A DNA stretch of 61,205 nt from Lachnospiraceae bacterium. Lineage in GTDB: Bacteria; Bacillota; Clostridia; Lachnospirales; Lachnospiraceae. Positions 61,205 to 61,205 of this stretch are shown in pieces. Positions within the stretch are counted from its first letter, which is position 1. Every line of letters starts with the position of its first letter. Location: the NCBI GenBank assembly GCA_015057325.1, contig SVEQ01000016.1:1-61205 (forward strand), given 5' to 3'. A program made the translations under genes and the position numbers. The notes below the pieces were generated by a model. The model was not told the origin of the DNA, made no database searches, and saw nothing but the letters and a program-made list of their open reading frames with translations.

Positions 61205-61205
61205 G

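Noticed and set aside
60948-61205. T-box leader for the leu operon
   Set aside because: No T-box motif (GGTGGNACCGCG-like) or specifier loop pattern is visible; the region is a symmetric palindrome instead.
1-61205. CRISPR array, prophage, insertion sequence or rRNA operon
   Set aside because: No regularly spaced direct repeats, phage structural genes, transposase or rRNA sequence was seen.

Overview
The window reads as ordinary chromosome from an AT-rich, spore-forming Clostridia, most like the Lachnospiraceae. The grounds are a complete spoIIIA operon with spo0A and spoIVB, a DNPR-type (meso-diaminopimelate) MurE, AGGAG-type ribosome binding sites, TTGACA/TATAAT promoters and the gene order prpC-prkC-rsgA-rpe-thiN. 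Almost everything lies on the minus strand. I see no prophage, transposase, CRISPR array or rRNA operon. No gene-free stretch exceeds about 260 bases.

Layout. 0.1-3.1 kb: metAA and a small metal-uptake-like group (an OB-fold-like lipoprotein, a ZnuA-type binding protein, and a Cys/His membrane protein behind ligA). 3.1-12.5 kb: ligA, an RsuA/RluF pseudouridine synthase, an Lrp regulator with an attenuator-like leader, tRNA-Arg(CCG), two RlmH-family genes facing each other, putP and a Na/phosphate transporter. 12.5-25.2 kb: a long housekeeping operon running murE-priA-def-fmt-rsmB-rlmN-prpC-prkC-rsgA-rpe-thiN. 25.2-30.4 kb: yicC-gmk-rpoZ, rqcH and glgA. 30.5-42.4 kb: two tandem Spo0A-type regulators, spoIVB, recN, argR, nadK, tlyA, dxs, ispA, xseB, xseA, nusB and an Asp23-family gene. 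42.5-47.6 kb: spoIIIAA-AH. 47.7-61.2 kb: efp, an odd cbiG/cbiJ-like pair, asd, a two-component system, serC-serA, and ilvB, ilvD, leuB and leuD. A 224-bp palindromic element lies at the right edge, directly upstream of leuD.

The most unusual part is 7.6-8.6 kb. Two RlmH-family genes converge and overlap by 10 bp. One (153 aa) keeps the S-adenosylmethionine-binding GGSLG and FPHQ motifs but has lost the KRLSxY segment and the C-terminal YRA...YHK tail. The other (140 aa, just behind tRNA-Arg) keeps KRLSAY and EQIYRAY...YHK but has lost the cofactor motifs. The losses are complementary, which suggests an obligate heterodimer replacing the usual RlmH homodimer. Other leads are a pair of Spo0A paralogs with degenerate receiver domains (the one next to spoIVB lacks the phospho-acceptor Asp), the foldable palindromic element before leuD, and a CbiG plus half-CbiJ pair whose key motifs are altered or missing.
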